Below, in pieces: positions 17,193-25,761 of a stretch of 64,000 nucleotides of DNA. This DNA comes from Herbidospora mongoliensis (GTDB lineage Bacteria > Actinomycetota > Actinomycetes > Streptosporangiales > Streptosporangiaceae). Numbering within the stretch: position 1 is the first letter of the stretch; each line of letters starts with the position of its first letter. The stretch lies in assembly GCF_001570545.1 (NCBI RefSeq), contig NZ_BBXD01000011.1, positions 310,001-374,000 of the forward strand. The letters run 5' to 3'. Under the pieces are notes generated by a model, which was given only the letters and a program-made list of their open reading frames with translations, ran no database searches and was not told the origin of the DNA. A program made the translations under genes and the position numbers.

Positions 17193-18194
17193 TTAACGCA
17201 AGGCGAAGCTGTCGCGGGCCATGCGCCGAACCCGCTCCTCGTCGACCGTGTGGCCCAGCCCCGGCTGGGTCAGCGGGATGGCGACGACTCCCCCCGAAGC
17301 GCCGACCGGCGGGTCGACGATCTGGACGTTCTTCGGCGGTTCGGTCACGTCGCTCGGCAGGGTGCAGCCCGGGAGGGCGGCCACGGCCACGGTCGCGGCG
17401 CGGGCGAGGCCGGCGCCCCGGCCGTCGGCGCAGGTGATGTCCCAGCCGGCGCGGCGGGCCCGGTCGTGGGCGGTCTTCACTCTGGCCAGCGACCCGAACA
17501 GCGACGGGCGGAGGCTGAGCGCCCGGCCGGCCCGCGCCGCGATCGCCTCGTCGAGCTCGGCCAGCGACCGTGCCTCGACGACGACCGGGATGGTCAGCCG
17601 CGACTGCAGCTCGGCGCTCAGGTCGAGGTCGTCGCAGGGCCGTTCGATGCCCACCAGGTCATATCCGGCCAAAGATTCCAGCTGCCCGAGATCTGTGTAC
17701 GCCCCCCGCGCGTCGACCGTGATCGCGAGCACCGGGTAGGCGGCCCGGATCGCGCGGAGCGGCTCGACGTCCCACCCCGGATGGATCTCGACGGTGACGT
17801 GGGCGTATCCGGCTCCGACGAAGCGGTTGACCCCGTCGACCGCCGACTGCAGCGACCTGACGGCGGGCAGCCGGACGGTCGCCATGAGCGAGGTGCGGGT
17901 GCCGCCCAGCGCGTGGGCCAGCGGGACGCCGGTCATCCTGGTCGCCAGGTCCCAGCAGGCCATGTCGGCCGCGGAACCGATGTCGGGGAGGTCGTGGGGG
18001 GTCTCCCAGTCGACCCCGATCAGGAGCTGCGCGAGGCTCTCCTCCAGCGTGCTCCAGGCCTTGGGCTCGGGGTTGACGACCTCTCCCCACCCCGCCATCC
18101 CGCCGTGATCGGTGAGCTTGACCAGGATGCTCTCCGGCCGCCTGCCATAGGGCAGGACCAGCCGGAACACATCGACCTCACGGACACGCGGCAC
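17193..18194 (-). CDS. Enolase-superfamily protein related to OSBS/N-acylamino acid racemase, active site altered
   Basis: Member of the muconate-lactonising/OSBS branch of the enolase superfamily, 333 aa. The fold markers are conserved: 'GWGEVVNPEP', 'PGWDVEPLRAIR', 'VDARGAY' (metal-ligand Asp), 'GIERP' (metal-ligand Glu). However, the catalytic KxK before PGWD reads TVE, the third metal ligand region (usually LDES) reads VEAR, and the second catalytic Lys (usually IKPG) reads LRPS. The start GTG 18194 has a strong GGAGGGGG eight bases upstream. It may have lost racemase/synthase chemistry or evolved another one. It is transcribed after the MFS gene, 77 bases apart. Confidence 0.8.
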   Translation of the reverse strand: MPRVREVDVFRLVLPYGRRPESILVKLTDHGGMAGWGEVVNPEPKAWSTLEESLAQLLIGVDWETPHDLPDIGSAADMACWDLATRMTGVPLAHALGGTRTSLMATVRLPAVRSLQSAVDGVNRFVGAGYAHVTVEIHPGWDVEPLRAIRAAYPVLAITVDARGAYTDLGQLESLAGYDLVGIERPCDDLDLSAELQSRLTIPVVVEARSLAELDEAIAARAGRALSLRPSLFGSLARVKTAHDRARRAGWDITCADGRGAGLARAATVAVAALPGCTLPSDVTEPPKNVQIVDPPVGASGGVVAIPLTQPGLGHTVDEERVRRMARDSFALR

Positions 18195-18271
18195 AGATGG
18201 TTCCCCCTCCTGTTCTTGAGGCACATTCCCTGCGCGAGCCACGCCGGCCTTCGGCCGACCGCGTCTCGCTC

Positions 18272-19618
18272 TCAGACCTCCATGGTGACACGGCGGGACA
18301 GCAGCGCCCCCGCCAGTGCCATCACCACGAGGAGGGCGAAGCAGACGGCGTACGCACCGGTCGCGGTCAGAACCGCGCCCGTGACGGCCACCGCGGCCAC
18401 GGTCACCCCCGACTCGCCGACGCTCAGTGAGCCGCTGTTCTTGCCCTCCTCGCCGGGCTTGGACAATTCGAGGACCAGCACGGACAGCGTCGGGTAGATC
18501 ATTCCGATGCCGAGCCCGGACACCACCCAGCCGATGAACGGCGCCCAGATCGGGACGGCCGGCAGGAAGGCGAGCGCGGTCGCCGAGATCCCCACGGCGA
18601 CCAGCAGATGGCCGCCCCAGAGCCGCAGAACGCGCCCGCCCGGGTACTTCCCCTGCAACCACGACCCGGCGGACCAGGCCAGCGCGCCGCCGGTGAGCAC
18701 GAGACCCGCCTCGGTCAGGGTCAGGCCCCGCTCGTTGCGGAGCATGAGCGGGATGAGCACCTCGGCGGCGAAGAACGCGCCCATGCTCAGCCCGCGCAGC
18801 GCCACGACGGTCGGCAGGCCGCGGGCCGCCCGCAGCGTCCCGCGTGGGACCAGCATCGGCAGCGCGACCAGCAGCACGACCAGGCCGAGCGCCATCAGCG
18901 GGTAGCTGCGGTCGTCGGATCCGTACTGGAGCACCGCCGCGCCCACGGCCGCGCCGGCGCCCCAGGCGAGCCGCGCGGCGAACGGACCGGGTTCCGGCTT
19001 CTCCTCCTCCTGCTGGTACGGCTCCCGGGAGGCCAGCCCGCGCCAGAAGATCACCGAAGCCGGGATCGCCAGCACCGCGACGCCCAGGAAGACGGCCCGC
19101 CAGGTCCACGCGTCGGTGACCGTGCCGGTGATGGCCGGGCCGACCACCGACGGGAGCACCCAGGCGGCGGCCAGCAGCGAGAAGATCTTCGGGTGCATGG
19201 CGCCCGGATAGACCCGCGCGACCAGCACGTAGATGGCCACGTTGAACATCCCGCCGCCCAGTCCCTGGATCAGGCGACCGGCGATGAAGATCTCCATCGT
19301 GGGGGCAAGACCGGCGACGACCAGGCCGGCGACGAACGTGGCCAGGCCCGTCCAGAGCGGCTTGTCGGGGCCGGAGACGTCGCCCCAGCGGCCACCGGCG
19401 ACCGTGCCGATGAGGGCCGCGGCGACGGGACCGCTGAAGGCGAGGCTGTAGAGGCCCCAGCCCTGCAGCTCCTCGCCGATCTCGGGCATGGCGGTCGCGA
19501 CCGCCAGGTACTCGAACGCGACCAGCACGATGAGGGCGGTGATGCCGATGCTCAGGGCCCGGTAGCGGGCCGAGAAGACCGCCGGTGGTGGCGATGTGGA
19601 TGTCATGAGGGAAACCAT
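18272..19618 (-). CDS. MFS transporter (multidrug-efflux-like)
   Basis: Integral membrane secondary transporter of 448 aa with 12-14 hydrophobic segments. Motifs of the drug:H+ antiporter group are present: 'FEYLAVATAMPEIGEEL' in the first segment, 'GGRWGDVSGPDKPLW' (motif A) after segment two, and 'GRLIQGLGGGMFNVAIYV'. An in-frame second ATG lies four codons on (19606) and neither start has a clear ribosome site. It precedes the enolase-like gene on the same strand and could export or import a related compound; substrate unknown. Confidence 0.88.
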   Translation of the reverse strand: MVSLMTSTSPPPAVFSARYRALSIGITALIVLVAFEYLAVATAMPEIGEELQGWGLYSLAFSGPVAAALIGTVAGGRWGDVSGPDKPLWTGLATFVAGLVVAGLAPTMEIFIAGRLIQGLGGGMFNVAIYVLVARVYPGAMHPKIFSLLAAAWVLPSVVGPAITGTVTDAWTWRAVFLGVAVLAIPASVIFWRGLASREPYQQEEEKPEPGPFAARLAWGAGAAVGAAVLQYGSDDRSYPLMALGLVVLLVALPMLVPRGTLRAARGLPTVVALRGLSMGAFFAAEVLIPLMLRNERGLTLTEAGLVLTGGALAWSAGSWLQGKYPGGRVLRLWGGHLLVAVGISATALAFLPAVPIWAPFIGWVVSGLGIGMIYPTLSVLVLELSKPGEEGKNSGSLSVGESGVTVAAVAVTGAVLTATGAYAVCFALLVVMALAGALLSRRVTMEV

Positions 19619-19702
19619 GTTTCGGACATTACGAAGGGGAAGCGTATCGGGGATCGGGCCCTGGCCCGAGAAGGCATGGGACCTTGGACCGATGACCTTT
19701 GG

Positions 19703-20887
19703 TCAGGCGCCTTTGCCCTCGCCGAGGTTGCGTTCGGCCCAGGCGGTGAGGTCGCGGCGTTCGATGGCCGCCGCCATCAGGTCGGGGAAGGCGTCGGGGG
19801 TGCAGGCGAAGGCGGGGACGCCCATGGCGGCCAGGGCCGCCGCGTTCTCGTGGTCGTAGAAGGGGGCGCCCTCGTCCGACAGGGCCAGCAGGACGATCAC
19901 CTGGACGCCGGCCGCCGTCATCGCGGCCACGCGTCTGAGCATCTCGGCCCGGACGCCGCCCTCGTAGAGGTCGCTGATCAGGATGAAGATCGAGTTGGCC
20001 GGGCGGGTGATGAGGCCCTGGGAGTAGGCGATGGCGCGGTTGATGTCGGTGCCGCCGCCGAGCTGGGTGCCGAAGAGGAGTTCCACCGGGTCGTGGAGCT
20101 GGTCGGTCAGGTCGACGACGGCGGTGTCGAAGACGACCAGGGACGTCTTCAGTGACCGCATCGACGCCAAAACCGCCCCGAACACGCTCGAATAGACCAC
20201 CGATGCGGCCATCGAGCCGCTCTGGTCGATGCACAGCACGACCTCGCGCTGCACCGACTGCTGTTTGCGGGCGTAGCCGATCAGCCGGGCCGGGACGACC
20301 GTGTTGCGGTCGGGGAGGTAGTTCTTCAGGTTCGCGCGGATGGTCCGGTTCCAGTCGATGTCGGCCGGACGCCTCGGGCGGTTGGTCCGGGCGGCCCGGT
20401 TCAGCGCGCCGGTCACCGCCGCCCTGGTGCGGTTCTGCAGCTTCCGTTCCAGTTCGTGGACGACCTTGCGCACCACCACCCGCGCCGACTCCCTGGCCTT
20501 CTCGGGCATCACCCGGTTCAGCGAGAGCAGGGTGCCGACCAGGTGGACGTCGGGCTCCACCGCCTCGAGCATCTCCGGCTCCAGGAGGAGACGGCTCAGG
20601 TCGAGGCGGTCGATGGCGTCCTTCTGCATGACCTGGACGACCGTCGAGGGGAAATAGGTGCGGATGTCGCCCAGCCAGCGGGACACCTTGGGCGCCGAAC
20701 CGCCCAGCCCGGCCGAGCGGGGCGAGGAGTCGCCGCTGCCGTCGAGGTCGTAGAGGGCGGCCAGGGCGGCGTCCATGCCTGCGTCGTTGCCCGAAAGGCC
20801 GCCGAGTCCGCCGCCCGGGGCGTTGTCGGCCTCGCCGCCGAGGACCAGCCGCCAGCGGCGGGCGCGCTCGTCGTCGTTCACGTCCAT
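19703..20887 (-). CDS. VWA-domain protein of the MoxR/DUF5682 cassette
   Basis: Cytoplasmic 394-aa protein, no signal peptide. A helical N-terminal half precedes a von Willebrand A domain with a complete MIDAS: DQSGS from residue 221, the Thr in GGGTDINRA, and the Asp in LISDLYEGG. VWA proteins paired with MoxR ATPases usually act as metal-dependent adaptors that present a client to the ATPase. Start ATG 20887 overlaps the DUF5682 stop by one base (TGATG). It is the last gene of the five-gene operon; a short GC hairpin at 19654-19669 follows. Confidence 0.9.
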   Translation of the reverse strand: MDVNDDERARRWRLVLGGEADNAPGGGLGGLSGNDAGMDAALAALYDLDGSGDSSPRSAGLGGSAPKVSRWLGDIRTYFPSTVVQVMQKDAIDRLDLSRLLLEPEMLEAVEPDVHLVGTLLSLNRVMPEKARESARVVVRKVVHELERKLQNRTRAAVTGALNRAARTNRPRRPADIDWNRTIRANLKNYLPDRNTVVPARLIGYARKQQSVQREVVLCIDQSGSMAASVVYSSVFGAVLASMRSLKTSLVVFDTAVVDLTDQLHDPVELLFGTQLGGGTDINRAIAYSQGLITRPANSIFILISDLYEGGVRAEMLRRVAAMTAAGVQVIVLLALSDEGAPFYDHENAAALAAMGVPAFACTPDAFPDLMAAAIERRDLTAWAERNLGEGKGA

Positions 20888-23295
20888 CAGCTGCTCCCCA
20901 GGATTCCCATGACGGTGCGCACGGCCGGGGCGGCGCGGTCGTCGTCGTACACGATGTCCTTCTCGGTGGCCGAGCCCGAGCGGATCCGGCTCGCGATCGA
21001 GCGGCGCTCCGGCGGCGCGAAGGAGCCGAAGGTGCGCCGCAGCAGGGGCAGGACCTCGACGAATGCGTCGCCGCGCAGGCCCATGAGCCAGTCGTCGACC
21101 ATGGCGAGCAGACGCGGGTCGTGGATCAGCAGCAGGCCGCCGCCGGACAGGAACCCCTCGATCCACGCGGCCGCCCGCGCGGGCGGATGGGCGATCGACA
21201 CGGCCCGCGACATGCGCGCGTCGGCGTCGCCGAGACGGTCGGCGTCGAACAGGATCCGGATGACCCGGCCCTCGACGACGCCCGGCAGCCCGGTGCGGTC
21301 GGCGAGGGTACGCAGGGCGGCCAGCCAGCGCTCCCGCCCCTCGTCGAGCAGGGCGGACGCGCTGGTCACGGCGTCGATGTGGGCGGCCATGCCGCGCGCG
21401 TTCTCATCATCGAGCCCCGATACGGCGGCCGACAGCCCGGCGCAGACCCGGGCCAGCAGCGACGTGGCGATCACGGCCAGGCCCTCGGCCGGGGTGCCCC
21501 GGACGTCGCCGTATCGCTGGGCGCGGACCAGCGCGGGCAGCGCCGCCATGAGGTGCCGGATATCGGTGTCGACGGCGGCCCGGTCACTGATCGCGGCGAG
21601 CACCGACGGCAGCGACCCCGGCAGGTCGGCGAGCAGCGCCCGCTCGACGAGCCCGGTGAGGTCGGCCAGCGCGGCCCCCTCCTTGGCGGCCAGCTCGCCG
21701 ATCCTGGCGACCGCGGCGCTCGGGACGGTCACCCCGAGCGGCGCCGCCTCGATGAGCGAGATGTCGAACTCGGGCCGCCACTGGAGCGCCCAGGCCTCCT
21801 TGAACGTGCCCTTCCCCCGCGTGTGCCGGGGTTCGCCCCACGGGACGCCGAGGAGCCTGAGGCGGTGCAGCAGGCGGCTGCGGTCGAGGTCGAGCGGTTT
21901 ACGCAGGTCGAGTTCGAGTTCGCGGTCGAGCGCCTCGGGCTTGAGCCGGAGGCGCCGCTGCTCCTCGCGGAGGTGCCGCTGCAGCGGCACCATGGGCGTC
22001 GAGTCGGGGACGTGGCCGAGCCGCTCCCCCACGACCATCCGCCGCTGGATGAGCTCGACGGGCAGTTCGTCGCCCTCGCACAGCACGGCCCGCGCGGCCT
22101 CGGTGACCTCGGCGAGCCCGGCCAGCGGCCGGTTCCGGATGATCGCGAGGCTCTGGGCCAGCCTGACCGACTCGATGACGTGGGCGGACGAGACGGGAAT
22201 CCCCTCGTCGCGCAGCACTTGGGCGGCGGCGGTCAGCCAGCGCTCGACCGGCCGGTCGGGGGTGGCGAACAAGTGGGAGTACCAGCCCGGGGAGGTGACC
22301 CCGGCCCCGTAGCCGCTCCAGTGGGCGAGCCTGCCGTGGGTCCACGGGACCCAGGTCATCTCGGCCTTGACCTTGGGCAGGCCCTTGAGGATGCGGTCGT
22401 CGGCGGCGGCCGGCCCGATCGTGGTCAGCGCCGGGACATGCCACGCGCCGCACACGACCGCGATGTTCGTGAACCCCTCTTTCATCGCGACCCGGATGGT
22501 CCGCCGCATGTACGCCTCGCGCCGCGCCTCCCGCTCGTCGGGGGTGTATCCCTCCCGGACGGCGGCCATGGCCTCGGCGATGACCTCGAAGGGGGTGTCG
22601 CCCCGGTGCTCGACGGCGTCCTCCCACCACCGCTCGGGGTCGTCGTAACCGGCGGCGGTGGCGAGCGCGGCGATGGGATCGATCCGGACAGCCTGCGCCG
22701 GGGTCAGACCCTCGGCCTCTTGGACGACATCTCCGGCTTCCACCGAAGCGTGAGCAGAGAAGCGCACCCGTCCCTCGGGAAGGGCGGCCCCGTCATGGGC
22801 GATATTTCCGGCATCGATCGGGTCATGGCCAGAGGCCACGACGGCGCCGCCACTGGGCGCTGCGGGGACCTCGCCGGCTCGCCTGCCCGCCGCTTTGGTC
22901 TCCGGAACGTCGTCACCCTCGGCGGTGTCGGGGTCCTTCTCCGCCAGTGAATGGGCCGCCGGCAGGTCGCAGAAGCGGGCCGGGATGCCGGCCTCCGCCG
23001 CGTACTGGAGGGCCTGCCATTCCGGGGAGAAGGTCGCGAACGGCCAGAAGGCCGCCTTGGTCGGGTCGCCCGGGACATGGGCCAGCAGCGCCACCGGCGG
23101 TTCCATGGTCGGGTCGGCGGCCAGGGCGACCAGGCCGTCGGCCTCGGGCGGGCCTTCGATCAGCACGATGTCGGGCTTCAGGCGGGCGAGTTCGGCCGCC
23201 ACGGCGCGGGCGGAACCGGGGCCGTGGTGGCGGACGCCCAGCAGGGTGATCGTCATCGGGTCAGCCGGCGTCGCGGCAGGCGCGGTAGAAGTCAC
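20887..23295 (-). CDS. DUF5682-family protein
   Basis: Large cytoplasmic protein (802 aa) of unknown function. The N-terminus reads GVRHHGPGSARAV then 'LKPDIVLIEGPPEADGL', and near residues 275-288 there is 'NIAVVCGAWHVPAL'. This pair (G..HHGPGS with a D-V-x-x-E-G strand, and a GAxHV strand later) recalls the two conserved motifs of the TraB/TIKI/ChaN-EreA hydrolase superfamily; that link is my inference. Residues about 120-205 are low-complexity and probably disordered. I chose GTG 23295, preceded by GGGAGGAG, although it overlaps the MoxR gene by 35 bases; ATG 23256 is the alternative. Confidence 0.85.
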   Translation of the reverse strand: MTSTAPAATPADPMTITLLGVRHHGPGSARAVAAELARLKPDIVLIEGPPEADGLVALAADPTMEPPVALLAHVPGDPTKAAFWPFATFSPEWQALQYAAEAGIPARFCDLPAAHSLAEKDPDTAEGDDVPETKAAGRRAGEVPAAPSGGAVVASGHDPIDAGNIAHDGAALPEGRVRFSAHASVEAGDVVQEAEGLTPAQAVRIDPIAALATAAGYDDPERWWEDAVEHRGDTPFEVIAEAMAAVREGYTPDEREARREAYMRRTIRVAMKEGFTNIAVVCGAWHVPALTTIGPAAADDRILKGLPKVKAEMTWVPWTHGRLAHWSGYGAGVTSPGWYSHLFATPDRPVERWLTAAAQVLRDEGIPVSSAHVIESVRLAQSLAIIRNRPLAGLAEVTEAARAVLCEGDELPVELIQRRMVVGERLGHVPDSTPMVPLQRHLREEQRRLRLKPEALDRELELDLRKPLDLDRSRLLHRLRLLGVPWGEPRHTRGKGTFKEAWALQWRPEFDISLIEAAPLGVTVPSAAVARIGELAAKEGAALADLTGLVERALLADLPGSLPSVLAAISDRAAVDTDIRHLMAALPALVRAQRYGDVRGTPAEGLAVIATSLLARVCAGLSAAVSGLDDENARGMAAHIDAVTSASALLDEGRERWLAALRTLADRTGLPGVVEGRVIRILFDADRLGDADARMSRAVSIAHPPARAAAWIEGFLSGGGLLLIHDPRLLAMVDDWLMGLRGDAFVEVLPLLRRTFGSFAPPERRSIASRIRSGSATEKDIVYDDDRAAPAVRTVMGILGSS

Positions 23296-24346
23296 GCCAC
23301 TCCTCCCGTTCCCGGACGACCGTCTCCAGGTATTCCTGCCAGACCACCCGGTCGGACACCGGATCCTGCACGACCGCGCCGAGGATCCCGGCCGCCACGT
23401 CGGAGGGCCGCAGCACCCCGTCGCCGAAGTGGGCCGCCAGGGCGATGCCGCTGGTCAGAACCGAGATCGCCTCGGCCGTGCTCAACGTGCCGCTGGGCGA
23501 CTTGACCTTGGTGCGGCCGTCGGTGGTCACCCCGGAGCGCAGCTCGCGGAAGACCGTCACGACCCGGCGGATCTCCTCCATGCCCGCCGGGGTCTCCGGC
23601 AACTCCAGGGACCGGCCGAGCTGGGCGACCCGGCGGGAGACGATCTCCACCTCCTCCTCGGCCGTGGCCGGGACGGGCAGCACCACCGTGTTGAACCGTC
23701 GCCGCAGCGCGCTCGACAGCTCGTTGACGCCCCGGTCGCGGTCGTTGGCGGTGGCGATCACGTTGAAGCCCTTGGCCGCCTGCGTCTCCTCGTTGAGCTC
23801 GTGGATCGGCAGTGTCTTCTCGGACAGGACGGTGATCAGGGCGTCTTGGACGTCGGAGGGCATGCGGGTCAGCTCCTCGACCCGGGCCAACCGGCCCTCT
23901 GCCATGGCCCGCATCACAGGGCTGGGCGTCAGCGCCTCCCGTGAGGGGCCCTCGGCGAGCAGGCGGGCGTAGTTCCAGCCGTACCGGACGGCCTCTTCCG
24001 CGGTCCCGGCGGTGCCCTGGACCAGGAGGGTCGAGTCGCCCGAGATCGCGGCGGCGAGGTGCTCCGACAGCCAGGTCTTGGCGGTGCCGGGCACGCCGAG
24101 CAGCAGCAGCGCCCGGTCGGTGGCCAGGGTCGCGACGGCGACCTCGACGATGCGGCGAGGGCCGATGTACTTCGGGGTGATCACCCCGCCGGGGTGGTCG
24201 GCGTCGCCCAGGATGTAGGTGGTCACCGCCCACGGCGACAGTCGCCAGCCGGGCGGGCGGGGCCGCTCGTCGTGCTTGGCCAGGACGGCCAGCTCGTCGG
24301 CGTACTGGTCTTCCGCGTGAGGCCGCAGCACGGTGGGGGTCGTCAC
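23261..24346 (-). CDS. MoxR-type AAA+ ATPase
   Basis: AAA+ ATPase of the MoxR/RavA class, 361 aa, expected to form a cytoplasmic hexamer that remodels a client with the VWA protein. Walker A is GVPGTAKTW. The Walker B position reads LARVEELTRMP, so the usual DE is EE. Sensor 1 is in VIATANDRDRG and the arginine finger/sensor 2 region is 'SALRRRFNTVVLP'. GTG 24346 is preceded by AAGGAG at a spacing of five and overlaps the DUF5691 stop by four bases (GTGA). Confidence 0.92.
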   Translation of the reverse strand: MTTPTVLRPHAEDQYADELAVLAKHDERPRPPGWRLSPWAVTTYILGDADHPGGVITPKYIGPRRIVEVAVATLATDRALLLLGVPGTAKTWLSEHLAAAISGDSTLLVQGTAGTAEEAVRYGWNYARLLAEGPSREALTPSPVMRAMAEGRLARVEELTRMPSDVQDALITVLSEKTLPIHELNEETQAAKGFNVIATANDRDRGVNELSSALRRRFNTVVLPVPATAEEEVEIVSRRVAQLGRSLELPETPAGMEEIRRVVTVFRELRSGVTTDGRTKVKSPSGTLSTAEAISVLTSGIALAAHFGDGVLRPSDVAAGILGAVVQDPVSDRVVWQEYLETVVREREEWRDFYRACRDAG

Positions 24347-25761
24347 GAGAACTCCTTGATCATGTCGGAACGGAAGCGGAGCAGGGCGGTGGCGGTCCGC
24401 AGTTCGCCGATGTCGGGCAGTTGGTCGAGGTCGTAGTGGCCGGTCGGGTCGAGCCGTTCGCCCGCGAGACGGGCCAGCTCCCCGGCGTTCCACGGCTGGC
24501 TGGAGGCGATGTCGGCGACCCGCTGGAGGACGGCGGCCGCCAGCGGCCCGCTCCACGGTCCGGGCACCCCGCCGAGCATCATGATCAGCTGACCGTCGAC
24601 GTTCCCGGTCCGGACGATCTCTGCCGCCCGCCACGACCGCTCGTCGGGCGGCAGGACGGCCAGCAGGTCGGTCAGCGGTTCGGCGTCGAACAGGGCGCGG
24701 GCCCAGACGGGGTCGTCCTGCAGGATGGCGGCCCGGATCCAGCCCATGTGGATCTCCCTGGCCCAGTCGCCGATCGTCATCCGGACGAGTTCGGCGGGGT
24801 CGGCGCCCAGGTGGCCGGGCCAGAACCGGAGCGGTGTGTGCGCGATGACCTGCTGCAGCCACCAGCTTCGCGGCCCGGTGCCCGCCGGCGGCCGGGACCT
24901 GACTCCGTCGCGCTCCATGACGGAGTCACAGGCCGCCGGCGCGACCGCGGCGAGCCGGGAGCCGTCGCGGGTGAGCAGCCCGGCGGCCCGCCCGGCCATC
25001 CGCCTGCCGAGTCGTGAGTCGGGCAGCTTGGTGAGCAGGTCGGCGGCGGCCTGCCGGACCTCCCGGCGCCGGTCGTCGAGGGCCTGCTCCAGGAAGGGCT
25101 CGTCGGCCATGGTCAGCCCTTCGGCCAGCACGCCGATGAAAGCGGCCCGGTCGTCGGGGGTCTCCTTGGCCCAGGAGACGTTGAGGAGCTCACGGGCGTC
25201 GCCGGGGGAAGCCTGGCGCAGCGCGGCGAGGAAGGCCTGGCGGTCGCCGCGGGTGCCGAACTCCCAGGGACCGTGGTCGAGACCCTCGGGAGCGAGCACG
25301 TCTTTGCCGGAACTCTCCTGAAGCAGGTAACTCCACTCGGGATTGAACCCCGCGAGCCAGCGACCCCGGGCCCCTGCCACAGCGGCGAGATCGGCCCGGA
25401 TGGACTTGTCCCGCGCCCCGGCGGCGAGCAGCTGCGGCAACAACCGCGCCGGAACCCGCAGCGGTTTCCGGGCCGCGAGCTCCAGCCATTCCGGCAGCAC
25501 CCGGACGAACTCCCCGCCCAGCAGCCTCGCCAGCCGGTCGGCGGCCGGCCCCGGGGCCAGCGGGGTGGTGTCGGCGGGTGCCTCCGCGAGCGGACTTCCA
25601 CCACCGGGCTGCTCCCCCGCCCGCCGCGCGACCACCTGGGCGGCGGCCTGCTCCAGCAGGTCGAAGGGCGAGTCGGTGCCCCGGCGCTCGGTCCCGACGA
25701 GAGCGGTGGAGACCAGCTCATTCCACCCATGACGCCGATCAAGCCGATCAGACGAGCTCAC
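24343..25761 (-). CDS. DUF5691-family protein (HEAT-like helical)
   Basis: Cytoplasmic 472-aa protein of unknown function, recognised by the N-terminal pattern 'WNELVSTALVGTERRG' and its constant association with MoxR and SWIM genes. The sequence is helix-rich with repeating 'LLxLLxxG..D..LR..LAxVAG.RGRWLA.FNP.W' and 'ALDDRRREVRQAAADLLTKLPDSRL', the latter HEAT-repeat-like, suggesting a scaffold. GTG 25761 overlaps the SWIM gene stop by four bases. Function inferred only from context. Confidence 0.85.
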   Translation of the reverse strand: MSSSDRLDRRHGWNELVSTALVGTERRGTDSPFDLLEQAAAQVVARRAGEQPGGGSPLAEAPADTTPLAPGPAADRLARLLGGEFVRVLPEWLELAARKPLRVPARLLPQLLAAGARDKSIRADLAAVAGARGRWLAGFNPEWSYLLQESSGKDVLAPEGLDHGPWEFGTRGDRQAFLAALRQASPGDARELLNVSWAKETPDDRAAFIGVLAEGLTMADEPFLEQALDDRRREVRQAAADLLTKLPDSRLGRRMAGRAAGLLTRDGSRLAAVAPAACDSVMERDGVRSRPPAGTGPRSWWLQQVIAHTPLRFWPGHLGADPAELVRMTIGDWAREIHMGWIRAAILQDDPVWARALFDAEPLTDLLAVLPPDERSWRAAEIVRTGNVDGQLIMMLGGVPGPWSGPLAAAVLQRVADIASSQPWNAGELARLAGERLDPTGHYDLDQLPDIGELRTATALLRFRSDMIKEFS

